Under the pieces are notes generated by a model, which saw only the letters and a list, made by a program, of their open reading frames with translations, was not told where the DNA came from and ran no database searches. From assembly GCF_900178005.1 (NCBI RefSeq), contig NZ_FXBS01000006.1:248001-312000 (forward strand): 64,000 nt of DNA, written 5' to 3'. This DNA is from Tuberibacillus sp. Marseille-P3662. Its GTDB lineage: Bacteria > Bacillota > Bacilli > Bacillales > Sporolactobacillaceae. The position numbers and the translations under genes were made by a program. This document shows, in pieces, positions 45,467 through 54,968 of the stretch (the first letter of the stretch is position 1; the number at the start of each line of letters is the position of its first letter).

Positions 45467-47161
45467 ATGTTTTACATAATCATTGGTTTTCTCTGCTTAG
45501 CCGTTATTCTTGTCGGTTACGGCTCAATCATGAGAAAACGCGTTTATAATCAAATTGACCGCTATGAATCGTGGAAAATTGACATCATGAATCGCCCGGT
45601 TACAGAGGAAATTGCCCGTGTTAAGCAATTGAAAGTTATCGGTGAAACAGAACAAAAATTTGAAGCTTGGCGATCAGATTGGGATGATGTTGTAACCGTC
45701 CAATTGCCGGCTGTTGAAGAAAAGTTATTTGAAGCGGAAGATTATGTTGATAAATTCCGGTTCAAACGGGCTGGTGCAGTTCTGAGTCGTATCGATGAAG
45801 ATCTTAATGCCATTGAAGAACGGATTCGAGCGATGTTGGATGATTTAAATGAAGTCGTTGACAGTGAGCAACAAAATCGACAAGATATAACCGGGGTTAA
45901 AGAAAAGTACCATACGCTTAAGAAGCGATTAATCACCCATCCTGCAGAATTTCAAGATGCTGTTAAGTATTTAGAGCAGCAAATGCATGAGGTTGAAAAT
46001 CAGTTTAAGCAATATGAGGCTGAAACGGACAACGGGAATTACATTAAAGCAAGGGAAGTTCTCGTTCATATTGAAAGCCAACAAAATCAAATCGAAGAAT
46101 GGATGCAGATCATACCGAATCGTTATAGGGATATTAAAGTAACGATTCCTAATAAACTGAAGGAAATACAATCGGGCTATGAGGAAATGCTTGAGCAGGG
46201 ATATGTGTTGGATCATTTAAGTGTTCAGGAACAAATTGATGAAATCTCAAGTCACTTGAAAGTGATGGAAGAGGGCATGAAACAAGGTGAAATCACCAAA
46301 GTATCGCAAAGCTTGGAAGATACGTTCGGTCAGTTTGAAGTGATGTATGACGCTCTTGAAAAAGAAGTCAATAGTCGCAAGGCATTTATGGAAACATCAG
46401 TAACACTGGAAAATGACATTCGGGTTGTCGGCGAAAAAATTAACACGATCGATCAAGAAACTCAGACGGTTCAGCAAACTTATCGTATTGACCAAGAAGA
46501 TATTGAGGCGAAACAACAGATTGATAGGACCTTTAATCAGTTGCAGACGGAATTCAATGAGGTTCATCAAGCCATTAATGAAAAAAAGCGGGCTTTTAGT
46601 ATCGTTCTTGAAAAAGTTGAAGACATGCGGATGCATTTGGAGACATTGCGGGAAAGTGCCAATGAATTTCATGAACAATTAAAGACGCTCAGAAAAGATG
46701 AGCTGATAGCAAAGGAAAACGTTAGTGAGCTCAAACAAAAATTGTTGGATGCCAGACGTATCATGCAGAAAGGTAATCTTCCAGGGGTTCCTGAATTTTA
46801 CATAGACATCATTGACGATGCTCATGATATCCTTAATGAAGTGAGTAATGAATTAAATCAAAAGCCATTGGAAATGACGACTGTTAATCAATTACTGGAG
46901 GAAGCCTATGAAAAGGTTAACCACTCCTATGAAGCCAGTCAAACGATGGTCAACAACGCGGTGTTGTCGGAACGACTCATTCAACTCGGAAATAAGTATC
47001 GTAGCAATCAACCTGATTTAGATCAAGCATTACAAAAGGCTGAACAATTTTTTCGAAGTTATAATTACCAAGACGCTTATGAAGTTGCAGCGGCGGCTAT
47101 GGAAGATATTGAACCAGATGCTGTTAAGCAGGTCAATGCGGATCTTGAGAATATTAGTTAA
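45467..47161 (+). CDS. ezrA: Septation ring formation regulator EzrA
   Basis: A 564-residue protein. One N-terminal membrane helix (2-20, FYIIIGFLCLAVILVGYGS) is followed by RKRVYNQIDRYESWKIDIMNRPVTEEI, near identical in pattern to other EzrA proteins, and then spectrin-like coiled coils to the end. EzrA restrains FtsZ rings and ties them to wall synthesis. The ATG at 45467 follows GGGGGA; an earlier ATG at 45452 lies before the binding site. Confidence 0.95.
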   Translation: MFYIIIGFLCLAVILVGYGSIMRKRVYNQIDRYESWKIDIMNRPVTEEIARVKQLKVIGETEQKFEAWRSDWDDVVTVQLPAVEEKLFEAEDYVDKFRFKRAGAVLSRIDEDLNAIEERIRAMLDDLNEVVDSEQQNRQDITGVKEKYHTLKKRLITHPAEFQDAVKYLEQQMHEVENQFKQYEAETDNGNYIKAREVLVHIESQQNQIEEWMQIIPNRYRDIKVTIPNKLKEIQSGYEEMLEQGYVLDHLSVQEQIDEISSHLKVMEEGMKQGEITKVSQSLEDTFGQFEVMYDALEKEVNSRKAFMETSVTLENDIRVVGEKINTIDQETQTVQQTYRIDQEDIEAKQQIDRTFNQLQTEFNEVHQAINEKKRAFSIVLEKVEDMRMHLETLRESANEFHEQLKTLRKDELIAKENVSELKQKLLDARRIMQKGNLPGVPEFYIDIIDDAHDILNEVSNELNQKPLEMTTVNQLLEEAYEKVNHSYEASQTMVNNAVLSERLIQLGNKYRSNQPDLDQALQKAEQFFRSYNYQDAYEVAAAAMEDIEPDAVKQVNADLENIS

Positions 47162-47184
47162 TCCCCTCATAGCAGGGGATTTTT
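47161..47184 (+). terminator. ezrA terminator
   Basis: ATCCCCT (47161-47167) pairs with AGGGGAT (47174-47180), 6-nt loop, then Ts. The next gene starts 22 bases on. Confidence 0.85.
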
Positions 47185-47206
47185 AGATGAAAAGGAGTTC
47201 AATTGA

Positions 47207-48349
47207 ATGATTTATCTTGATAATAGTGCGACGACGAAACCTTATCCTGAGGTTTTAGATACATTCCGTCAAGTATCAGAACAATTCTTTGCTAATCCAT
47301 CATCCCTTCACAGTTTGGGCGGGCAATCGGAGAATTTACTCAAAAAAGCTCGTCAACAAGCTGCCGGCCTGTTAAATGTCAAAGATAGCGAAATCATGTT
47401 TACATCAGGCGGCACTGAAGGAAACAATGCAGCTATAAAAGGGAGCGCCTTAACTTTCGGGCACAGGGGCCGACATGTTATTACATCAACGGTCGAACAT
47501 TCAGCATCCTACGAGTCGTTTCGGCAGTTGGAGCAGCTCGGCTTTGATGTAACTTATTTGCCGGTTGATGATGAAGGCCGAATTTCTTTGGAACAATTTC
47601 AGCAATCATTAAGAGATGACACTATTCTTGTTTCTTTAATCCATGTTAATAACGAATTGGGGACCATCCAACCTGTAATGGATATTGCTAATATATTGAA
47701 ATCATATCCAAAAACATTGCTTCATATTGATCATGTTCAGGGAATTGGTAAAGTTCCTTTGGATTTAAATCATGAAGGCATTGATTTTTGTACGATTTCA
47801 GGCCATAAATTTCATGGTCTTAAAGGGACAGGAATTTTATATGTCAAGGATGGCGTGAATTTATCATCGCTGTTATCCGGTGGCGGTCAAGAAATGGGCC
47901 GACGCGCGGGAACTGAAAATTTAGCGGGAATTGTAGCGTTGACGAAGGCCTTGCGGATAACATTAGAACACTTCCGAACCGACTTGTCATCTATGCAGCA
48001 AATGCTTATGAAAATTCGTGCTCATTATACGAATCGGTCAGTCGTTCAAATAAACACTCCAGAAGAGGGTGCTGCCCCCCATATTCTTAATATAACGGTC
48101 AAAGGCATCAAAGCTGAAGTGTTAATCCATGCATTGGAAGACCATGATATATATATATCAACGAAATCTGCTTGCTCGTCACAAGAAATGGGTGCCAGCC
48201 GCATTCTATTGGCCTCTGGCCTAAATAATGATGATGCCAACCAAGCGGTGAGAATTAGTCTATCATATAACAACACAATGGCAGATATGGATCAATTTCT
48301 GACCGTAATGGATGACAAAATCGCACAATTGCAGGAAGTTATGGGGTGA
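47207..48349 (+). CDS. nifZ: Cysteine desulfurase NifZ (IscS-like)
   Basis: A 380-residue PLP enzyme. MIYLDNSATTKPYPEVL at the start; the PLP Lys is in ISGHKFHGLKGTG (about 197-209); the persulfide Cys is in STKSACSSQEMG near 325. It takes sulfur from cysteine and hands it to ThiI, encoded 4 bases further on. In B. subtilis this pair makes 4-thiouridine in tRNA. AAAAGGAG precedes the ATG. Confidence 0.92.
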   Translation: MIYLDNSATTKPYPEVLDTFRQVSEQFFANPSSLHSLGGQSENLLKKARQQAAGLLNVKDSEIMFTSGGTEGNNAAIKGSALTFGHRGRHVITSTVEHSASYESFRQLEQLGFDVTYLPVDDEGRISLEQFQQSLRDDTILVSLIHVNNELGTIQPVMDIANILKSYPKTLLHIDHVQGIGKVPLDLNHEGIDFCTISGHKFHGLKGTGILYVKDGVNLSSLLSGGGQEMGRRAGTENLAGIVALTKALRITLEHFRTDLSSMQQMLMKIRAHYTNRSVVQINTPEEGAAPHILNITVKGIKAEVLIHALEDHDIYISTKSACSSQEMGASRILLASGLNNDDANQAVRISLSYNNTMADMDQFLTVMDDKIAQLQEVMG

Positions 48350-48353
48350 GACA

Positions 48354-49550
48354 ATGAAATTCGATGAGTTAATTCTTCGATTTGGCGAACTTGGTTTAAA
48401 AGGGAAAAACCGTAAATTTTTTATTGATCAACTTTTTCACAATGTGAAAGAAGCGCTTCATTCCTTTGAAGCTATCCGTGTTAAGAAGCAATTTGATCAT
48501 ATTGAAATTGCTTTGCACGGGACAGCCTATGAAACCGTAGCCCATGCTCTAAGACATGTCTTTGGTATCCAAAATATGCGTCCAGCAGTGAACGCTGAGA
48601 CGGATGTTGAGGCAATACAAGCAAAAGCGCTGCAACTTATTCAAGATTCTGAGTACCCAATTAACACTTTTAAGGTGAATGCTAAACGAAAATACAAACT
48701 GTTCCATTTAAATTCCATGGAATTAAATCAAGTCATCGGGGGCCATATTTTAAAATCAACAGATGGTATCACGGTTGATGTGCATCATCCAGATTTAGAA
48801 ATCCAACTTGAAGTTATGAAACAGGTTACCCGCTTATATGGGCCTTATATACCGGGGGCAGGCGGTTTACCGGTTGGATCGAGTGGAAAAGTTTTATTGA
48901 TGCTTTCAGGTGGTATTGATAGTCCGGTGGCGGGTCATTTAATGCACAAACGCGGAGCACAAGTGGAAGCGATCCATTTCCATAGTCCGCCTTACACCAA
49001 TGACCGTGCCAGGCAAAAAGTGGTTGATTTAGCGGAGACAATGAAAGCTAACGGTGTTGATTTTAAATTGCATATTATCCCATTTACCAATACACAATTA
49101 GCTATTCGTGATCGCATGCCGGAAAACTACCGGATGACCATTATGCGCCGGATGATGATGCGGATGGCGGAGCGTATTGCGTTCCGAGAACAGTGTTTAG
49201 CAATTGCGACTGGCGAAAGCCTTGGACAAGTGGCCAGTCAAACGCTTGAGAGCATGAATACCATTAATGAAGTGACAAACCTACCTGTCCTAAGGCCGTT
49301 GTTATCAATGGATAAGCTGGACATTATGACAATTGCTAAAGACATTAATACCTATGATATATCTATCCGTCCTTATGAAGACTGCTGTACTTTGTTTTTG
49401 CCCAAATCGCCAAAAACAAAGCCTGATCGAGATCATGCTAGTCGGTTTGAAAAAAACCTGCCCGTTGAAGATTTGTTGCAGGAGGCTCTGACTGGTGTTG
49501 AAACGATAGAGATCGGCAAACAGAGCGATATCATTCAAGATCTCTTTTGA
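48354..49550 (+). CDS. thiI: tRNA 4-thiouridine synthetase ThiI
   Basis: A 398-residue enzyme. THUMP RNA-binding domain (about 60-165), then a PP-loop ATPase MLSGGIDSPVAG (about 182-193), which activates U8 of tRNA, and EDCCTLFLPKSPKTKP (about 341-356) with conserved Cys. The C-terminal rhodanese domain of E. coli ThiI is absent, as usual in bacilli, so sulfur must come straight from NifZ. The ATG at 48354 follows GGGGTGAG. Confidence 0.94.
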   Translation: MKFDELILRFGELGLKGKNRKFFIDQLFHNVKEALHSFEAIRVKKQFDHIEIALHGTAYETVAHALRHVFGIQNMRPAVNAETDVEAIQAKALQLIQDSEYPINTFKVNAKRKYKLFHLNSMELNQVIGGHILKSTDGITVDVHHPDLEIQLEVMKQVTRLYGPYIPGAGGLPVGSSGKVLLMLSGGIDSPVAGHLMHKRGAQVEAIHFHSPPYTNDRARQKVVDLAETMKANGVDFKLHIIPFTNTQLAIRDRMPENYRMTIMRRMMMRMAERIAFREQCLAIATGESLGQVASQTLESMNTINEVTNLPVLRPLLSMDKLDIMTIAKDINTYDISIRPYEDCCTLFLPKSPKTKPDRDHASRFEKNLPVEDLLQEALTGVETIEIGKQSDIIQDLF

Positions 49551-49641
49551 TGAAATAATTACCATAAAAAAACTCGTACATTTTGTGCATGAGATTGGCT
49601 CAATCAACAGACTCTATAGGTACACAAGGAGGTGAGACATC

Positions 49642-49839
49642 ATGGCAGACAACAACAGTAACCAAATTCTTGTCCCTGGTGTTGAGCAAGCTCTTGACCA
49701 AATGAAAACCGAAATTGCTTCTGAATTCGGTGTTAATCTTGGTGCTGACACCACTTCTCGCGCCAACGGTTCCGTTGGTGGCGAAATCACTAAACGTCTA
49801 GTTGCCCAAGCGCAACAACAGTTTGGTGGTCGCCAATAA
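49642..49839 (+). CDS. sspA: Alpha/beta-type small acid-soluble spore protein
   Basis: A 65-residue SASP that coats and protects spore [23 protein letters not shown] and [17 protein letters not shown] are the two conserved DNA-binding helices. The GPR protease site is T-E-I-A-S-E-F (residues 25-31, cut after Glu), so the protein is degraded at germination. AAGGAGGTGA precedes the ATG. A forespore sigma-G promoter is expected but not certain by eye. Confidence 0.96.
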   Translation: MADNNSNQILVPGVEQALDQMKTEIASEFGVNLGADTTSRANGSVGGEITKRLVAQAQQQFGGRQ

Positions 49840-49860
49840 TTAAATAAAAAATGGCTTAAA

Positions 49861-49890
49861 GAGTGGCGGATATTCCGCCACTCTTTTTTT
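49861..49890 (+). terminator. sspA terminator
   Basis: GAGTGGCGGA (49861-49870) pairs fully with TCCGCCACTC (49874-49883), 3-nt loop, then seven Ts. Confidence 0.94.
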
Positions 49891-49896
49891 CTTAGG

Positions 49897-49943
49897 ACTT
49901 TTTTTCGAAAAAAAGTTCAAAAAATTATCTGTTTTTAATACAA
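49897..49943 (+). promoter_or_regulatory. Palindrome at the promoter of the acyl-CoA synthetase gene
   Basis: A perfect 20-bp palindrome (ACTTTTTTTCG and its complement, 49897-49916) abuts a weak -35 (TTCAAA, 49916-49921). After 16 bases comes TACAAT (49938-49943). The position suits an operator, but the sequence is mostly A and T runs. Confidence 0.4.
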
Positions 49944-49977
49944 TAGAAGGAGAGTGATTACAATTGGAGGGAGTTTT

Positions 49978-51558
49978 GTGGTGATGAATTTAATTGCACC
50001 GGAAAACTATAACTTAACAAGTGAAATGGATAAGTATGCCCAAGATAAGGACAAGATCGCGTTGGTTTATGAATCCAATGAAGGGCATGAAGAAACGTGG
50101 ACTTATGATAGCTTAACAAAAAAAGCTAATCAATTGGCCAATGGTTTTGTTAAACAAGGGCTTGTCAAAGGTGACCGGATACTAATCATGATGCCGAGGT
50201 CTATGGAGACCTACGCTGTCTATATGGCGTCCCTAAAGGCTGGTTTAGTCATTATCCCTTCTTCAGAAATGTTGAGGCCTAAGGATTTAACGTATCGTTT
50301 GAATCATGCTGAGGTGAAGGCCGTTTTCGTTCATCATACGTTAATCAAGAATATAGACCAAACCTCACCTAGTCATTTGCAAATCAAAATGACCACAAAA
50401 AATGTCGGCGGTGATTGGCATTCAACACAAGGGTGGTATTTATCTGAGGATACATCATTTCAAACTGTGAATACAAAAAGAGATGATACCGCGATCATTT
50501 CTTATACAAGTGGTACGACAGGCAACCCTAAAGGTGTTGTCCATACACACGGTTGGGGCTATGCTCATCTCCGAACGGCGTCAAAAAGTTGGCTAAATAT
50601 TGATGAGGGTGATCGCGTGTGGGCAACAGCTGGCCCGGGCTGGCAAAAATGGGTGTGGAGTCCATTTATATCGACACTTGGATCAGGAGCGACAGGATTT
50701 CTTTATGATGGTCGATTCGGTCCGGAAAAATATCTTGAATTATTAGAGAAACATCAAATTAATGTGTTGTGTTGTACACCTACGGAATACCGGTTAATGG
50801 CCAAGGTAGACAACCTAGATCAGTATCACCTCCCTGGTTTAAAAAGTGCTGTTTCCGCTGGAGAACCTCTTAACCGTGAAGTTATTGATACGTTCCGAAA
50901 ATATTTTAATATTGAAGTCCGGGATGGATATGGGCAAACCGAAAGCACATTACTCGTCTGTACAACGATTGATATTGAGCCGAGACCGGGATCCATGGGA
51001 AAACCAACGCCTGGTAATCACGTAGAAATTATTCGTGAAGATGGTGATGCGGCAGATGTGGATGAAGTTGGTGATGTGGCAGTCCACGTTGATACACCAG
51101 CGCTATTTAAAACATATTACAAAGAGCATGAACGGATGCAAAAGGCACTTCGTGGTCGTTATTTTATAACCGGAGATAAAGCTAGGAAAGATAAAGATGG
51201 TTACTTTTGGTTTGAAGGCCGCGGGGATGATATTATCATTAGTTCGGGGTACACCATTGGTCCATTTGAAGTTGAAGACGCTCTTGTCAAACATGAAAAG
51301 GTGAAGGAATGTGCCGTCGTATCCAGTCCTGATGAAAAACGTGGTAACATCGTTAAAGCGTTTGTGATTCTTAGAAATCATGAAGATGCGGACGAGCCGG
51401 GAATCATAAAGGAATTACAAGACTTTGTTAAAGCTGCCACAGCCCCTTATAAATATCCGCGGGCCATTGAATTCGTGAATGATTTACCGAAAACAACTTC
51501 TGGAAAAATTCGCCGTGTAGAATTACGGGAGAAGGAACTTCAGAAACATGGGGTCTGA
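49978..51558 (+). CDS. ytcI: Acyl-CoA synthetase (YtcI-like)
   Basis: About 526 residues, AMP-forming. SYTSGTTGNPKGVVHTHG is the AMP-binding loop, GYGQTEST the adenine motif, FEGRGDDIIIS the hinge, and TTSGKIRR the catalytic Lys. It activates a short or branched carboxylic acid to its CoA ester; the substrate is unproven. Starts at 49978, 49981 and 49984 are all possible behind GGAGGG. Only about 40% of the aligned part looks like AcsA of this window. Confidence 0.88.
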   Translation: MVMNLIAPENYNLTSEMDKYAQDKDKIALVYESNEGHEETWTYDSLTKKANQLANGFVKQGLVKGDRILIMMPRSMETYAVYMASLKAGLVIIPSSEMLRPKDLTYRLNHAEVKAVFVHHTLIKNIDQTSPSHLQIKMTTKNVGGDWHSTQGWYLSEDTSFQTVNTKRDDTAIISYTSGTTGNPKGVVHTHGWGYAHLRTASKSWLNIDEGDRVWATAGPGWQKWVWSPFISTLGSGATGFLYDGRFGPEKYLELLEKHQINVLCCTPTEYRLMAKVDNLDQYHLPGLKSAVSAGEPLNREVIDTFRKYFNIEVRDGYGQTESTLLVCTTIDIEPRPGSMGKPTPGNHVEIIREDGDAADVDEVGDVAVHVDTPALFKTYYKEHERMQKALRGRYFITGDKARKDKDGYFWFEGRGDDIIISSGYTIGPFEVEDALVKHEKVKECAVVSSPDEKRGNIVKAFVILRNHEDADEPGIIKELQDFVKAATAPYKYPRAIEFVNDLPKTTSGKIRRVELREKELQKHGV

Positions 51559-51592
51559 CTTGATTGGTTAAAGCTTGAGAAGGAGAAGAAGT

Positions 51593-53212
51593 ATGGGAAC
51601 ACTCTGGTTAGGAAATATTCGCACACTAAGAAATGCCTATGACCGGCAAGAAGCGATATATGTGGAAAATGGCATTATATATGAAATAGGCGCTGTTCGA
51701 GATCTACAGATAAAATATCAGGGACGGATCGATGACATTATGGATGTTCGTCCTTATGTCATTTATCCAGGATTAGTTGACAGCCATTTACATATTCTTT
51801 CACTTGGTGTTCAGCTGATGCGCCTGGATTTCACTACAGCGCGTTCATCGGTGCAGATGAAAGATATGATTGCTCAAGCAGCATTAGACACAGAGTCGGG
51901 ACAATGGCTCTTGGGAGAAGGTTGGAATGAGAATGATTTTTCTGATCGAAAAATTTTTCACCGTCGTGAACTTGATGCCTTGGCTCCCCATAATCCCATA
52001 GCACTAACACGGGTTTGCCGGCATGCCATTTTAGCTAATTCACAAGCGTTGTCATTAGCCGGTATTACTAAGCATACACCCGATCCACCGGGCGGGGTGA
52101 TTGTCCGCGATGATAAGGGCGAACCGACAGGATTATTATTGGAAGCCGCTCAACAGCTTTTAGATTATGCCATACCGGCTCTATCTACAAGAGATATTGA
52201 GTCTGCCTGCAGAAACGCTGTCAATCATTTGTTGTCACTAGGTTTGACCGGTGGACACACTGAAGATCTTAATAGTTACTGTGTATTTGAACCAGCTTTT
52301 TCTGTGTTCCGTCAAGTTGTTAATCATGAATATCCATTCAAAACCCATCTGCTCGTCCATCATCAAGCGGTTGATGCGATGTTCGAGGAAGGTTATTATT
52401 CCGGTTGGGAAGATGGTCACTTATCGCTAGGACCCATGAAGATTTTTTCTGATGGTGCTTTTGGCGGACGGACGGCCCTTCTGCGTCAGCCTTATAATGA
52501 TATGCCTGATGTGACCGGTGTTGCTATACACAAACCGGAGGAACTGAAGCAAATGGTTCGGACGGCGAGGCATTATGATATGCCCGTTGCCATTCATGCT
52601 ATTGGTGATCAGGCTTTGGCTTATGTTATCGACGCGATTGAATCTTTTCCGTGTCCTGAAGGACGACGTGATCGGATCATTCATGCCCAAGTCACACCGC
52701 CAGACTTGCGAGCACGTCTGCATCGATTGCCTGTCATTCTTGATTTACAACCTCAATTTGTACCGTCAGATTTTCCTTGGGTTATTGAGCGCTTAGGTGA
52801 GGAGCGGTTGGCACATGCTTATGCTTGGAAAACGCTAATAGATGACGGTATTGCTTGTGCTGGTGGTTCTGACGCTCCGATTGAGTTTGCCAATCCCTTG
52901 CTTGGTATTCATGCTGCCGTTACCCGACGAAAGTATGGTGAGGGTCACGCCGGTTTTTATCTTGGGCAAAGGTTGTCAATATACGAGGCCCTTAGGCTAT
53001 ATACTTATGGAAGTCAATATGCTATTGGCAAAGAAGACGTGCGCGGACAAATCGCTCCCGGCTTTGAGGCGGATTTCACCATTTTAGATCAGGACTTGTT
53101 AGATCTGGATGATCCTGATTCAATTTTAGATACTCATAATATGATGACCGTAATTGATGGACAAGTTGCCTACCAGAGAGATGCGTTTAACACCGATGCT
53201 GGCACGTCTTGA
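51593..53212 (+). CDS. ytcJ: Amidohydrolase family protein YtcJ
   Basis: A 539-residue metal-dependent hydrolase of the amidohydrolase 3 group. YPGLVDSHLHIL carries the H-x-H metal site; MKIFSDGAFGGRTA holds the carboxylate region; AIHAIGDQAL and GGSDAPIEF supply the other ligands. The substrate is unknown. The ATG at 51593 follows AAGGAGAAG. The last residues (NTDAGTS) are encoded by the repeat at 53194. Confidence 0.85.
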   Translation: MGTLWLGNIRTLRNAYDRQEAIYVENGIIYEIGAVRDLQIKYQGRIDDIMDVRPYVIYPGLVDSHLHILSLGVQLMRLDFTTARSSVQMKDMIAQAALDTESGQWLLGEGWNENDFSDRKIFHRRELDALAPHNPIALTRVCRHAILANSQALSLAGITKHTPDPPGGVIVRDDKGEPTGLLLEAAQQLLDYAIPALSTRDIESACRNAVNHLLSLGLTGGHTEDLNSYCVFEPAFSVFRQVVNHEYPFKTHLLVHHQAVDAMFEEGYYSGWEDGHLSLGPMKIFSDGAFGGRTALLRQPYNDMPDVTGVAIHKPEELKQMVRTARHYDMPVAIHAIGDQALAYVIDAIESFPCPEGRRDRIIHAQVTPPDLRARLHRLPVILDLQPQFVPSDFPWVIERLGEERLAHAYAWKTLIDDGIACAGGSDAPIEFANPLLGIHAAVTRRKYGEGHAGFYLGQRLSIYEALRLYTYGSQYAIGKEDVRGQIAPGFEADFTILDQDLLDLDDPDSILDTHNMMTVIDGQVAYQRDAFNTDAGTS

Positions 53213-53236
53213 GTGTCGTGTCGTGCGTCAGGAGGG
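53194..53236 (+). repeat. Second locus of the CGATGCTGGCACGTCYTG repeat
   Basis: CGATGCTGGCACGTCTTG (53194-53211) differs from the first trmB copy by one base over 18. A decayed second unit CGTGTCGTGCGTCAGGAGG follows, ending in the ribosome-binding site of the ABC gene. It overlaps the last codons of ytcJ. Confidence 0.7.
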
Positions 53237-53245
53237 GGATTCAGG

Positions 53246-54052
53246 ATGCTTCTGGAAATGCATGACGTTGATTTGAAACAAGATAAGCAAACACTTATTC
53301 ACAATATGAACTGGCAGATTAAAGAAGGTGAGCATTGGGCGATTCTAGGATTAAATGGAGCAGGTAAAACAACATTGCTCAATTTAGTTTGCGGTTATCT
53401 CTATCCTACAAAGGGTGTTATTAGGGTTCTTGGAAAAACATTCGGCCGTTATCCCTTGCATGAGCTCAGAAAGAGCATCGGTTGGGTCAGTTCATCGCTC
53501 ACGGATAAGATGAAATACCATACTGATGAAACTGGACTCGAAATGATATTAAGCGGACGATTTGCATCCATTGGGTTGTACGATCAACCAAGTGAATCCG
53601 ATATTTCCAAAGCCTCAGATATTTTAACTCAGTTAGACATTGACTATTTAGAGAATCGAACGTTTAGAAAAATGTCACAAGGTGAGAAACAGCGTATTTT
53701 GATAGGAAGAGCTTTAATGGCTTCACCTCAATTGCTTATTTTAGATGAACCTTGTGGCGGTCTAGATTTTCTCTCTAAAGAAAAGTTATTGACTACTATT
53801 GAACAAATGGCCAATAAGCAAGAGACAACGATTATCTATGTGACTCACCATATTGATGAGATCCTTCCGATCTTTGAGCATACGTTGTTACTTAAAGATG
53901 GGACACCCTTTTCCAAAGGATCGACAAACGAACAGCTAACTTCAGTCAATTTATCCGCTTTTTGCCAAAGACCAATTGCGGTCAATCATCAAAATGGCCG
54001 GTTTCACCTCCGAATAAAAAACATAGAAGATATACACGAGCGTCACGCCTGA
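53246..54052 (+). CDS. ABC transporter ATP-binding protein (YlmA-like)
   Basis: A 268-residue single ABC domain. Walker A GLNGAGKTT (35-43), signature MSQGEKQR (about 143-150), Walker B LLILDEP (about 163-169), switch His in YVTHH. It resembles B. subtilis YlmA, an ABC ATPase with no membrane partner known. There is no permease gene beside it here either. The ATG at 53246 follows AGGAGGGGG. Confidence 0.87.
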   Translation: MLLEMHDVDLKQDKQTLIHNMNWQIKEGEHWAILGLNGAGKTTLLNLVCGYLYPTKGVIRVLGKTFGRYPLHELRKSIGWVSSSLTDKMKYHTDETGLEMILSGRFASIGLYDQPSESDISKASDILTQLDIDYLENRTFRKMSQGEKQRILIGRALMASPQLLILDEPCGGLDFLSKEKLLTTIEQMANKQETTIIYVTHHIDEILPIFEHTLLLKDGTPFSKGSTNEQLTSVNLSAFCQRPIAVNHQNGRFHLRIKNIEDIHERHA

Positions 54053-54075
54053 AAAAAGGCGGGCGCTTTTTTTAT
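54038..54075 (+). terminator. Terminator of the ABC ATPase gene
   Basis: AGCG...CGCCT pairs with AGGCG...CGCT around a 6-nt loop with a small inner bulge, then a run of Ts. The stop codon is inside the hairpin. Confidence 0.8.
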
Positions 54076-54299
54076 TTAGGTTCTTTTTGTATGGAGTGTT
54101 GATTTTTGGCCGCTTTCGGGATGTTCAAAGCATCTGACATTAAATAAAGTGTGTTCGACTAAAAAGATATTGTATCTGCAAGACCAAGTGCAATCAATAG
54201 GGAAGTTTTTAGTCAATTATTTGTTATCTAAAGCTAGTAAAGATAAGGTTTATTTTTATGCGCACAGTCGATAATGGAACAAGAATAGGGGATTTGCGT

Positions 54300-54968
54300 A
54301 TGATCATTTTGAGCTTAATTGTGCTGCTGATGATTGCAATCACTTTGTTGGTCATCGGATTTATTATCGGTGTGGTTCGAATTAGCGTGGACTTGAAAAT
54401 CATCAAGGATCGGGGCGAATGTCTCATCAAGATTTATATTTGGAAAATGAAAATTATGACTTTTGATATTCCTGAATTCAAACTTGATCCCGCAACGTTT
54501 AATCTCAAATATAAAAGTGAATCAGAAGCCTTGCATATGAAGAATGAGGATGAGAAGACCATTGATGAAAACGATGTGAAAACGTACTTGAATAAACATG
54601 AAAAATTAATTGATATCATAAAAAACTTCGACTTGGAAGCATCGACATTCATAAAATCCATTAATATTTACCATATTAAATGGTATACAGCATGTGGAAT
54701 AGGTGATGCTAATCACACAGGGATGCTTATGGGACTTATTTGGTCACTAAAGGGATTTTTAGTGGGCTTTGCCACTCGTTATGTACACGTACCTGATCAA
54801 CCTTTATTGGATATACAACCGGCTTACAATCATTGGACGTTTCAGACCCATTTTCGTTGCATCATCTCTTTTCGGCTTAGAAAGGCGATTTCGTTATTAC
54901 TTAAAACCTATAAAGATGCTAAAAGAAGGAGGTCATCACAATGTCAGAACATCCAATCCAAGGTTTAA
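54300..54968 (+). CDS. ytfI: DUF2953 protein YtfI
   Basis: A 222-residue protein. N-terminal membrane helix at 2-25 (IILSLIVLLMIAITLLVIGFIIGV). The DUF2953 part follows, with WYTACGIGDANHTGMLMGLIWSLKG (about 143-168) as its conserved block. The ATG at 54300 lies seven bases after AGGGGA; the upstream in-frame ATG at 54258 has no site. It overlaps ytfJ by 28 bases, as in B. subtilis. Function unknown, but linked to sporulation by its partner. Confidence 0.87.
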   Translation: MIILSLIVLLMIAITLLVIGFIIGVVRISVDLKIIKDRGECLIKIYIWKMKIMTFDIPEFKLDPATFNLKYKSESEALHMKNEDEKTIDENDVKTYLNKHEKLIDIIKNFDLEASTFIKSINIYHIKWYTACGIGDANHTGMLMGLIWSLKGFLVGFATRYVHVPDQPLLDIQPAYNHWTFQTHFRCIISFRLRKAISLLLKTYKDAKRRRSSQCQNIQSKV

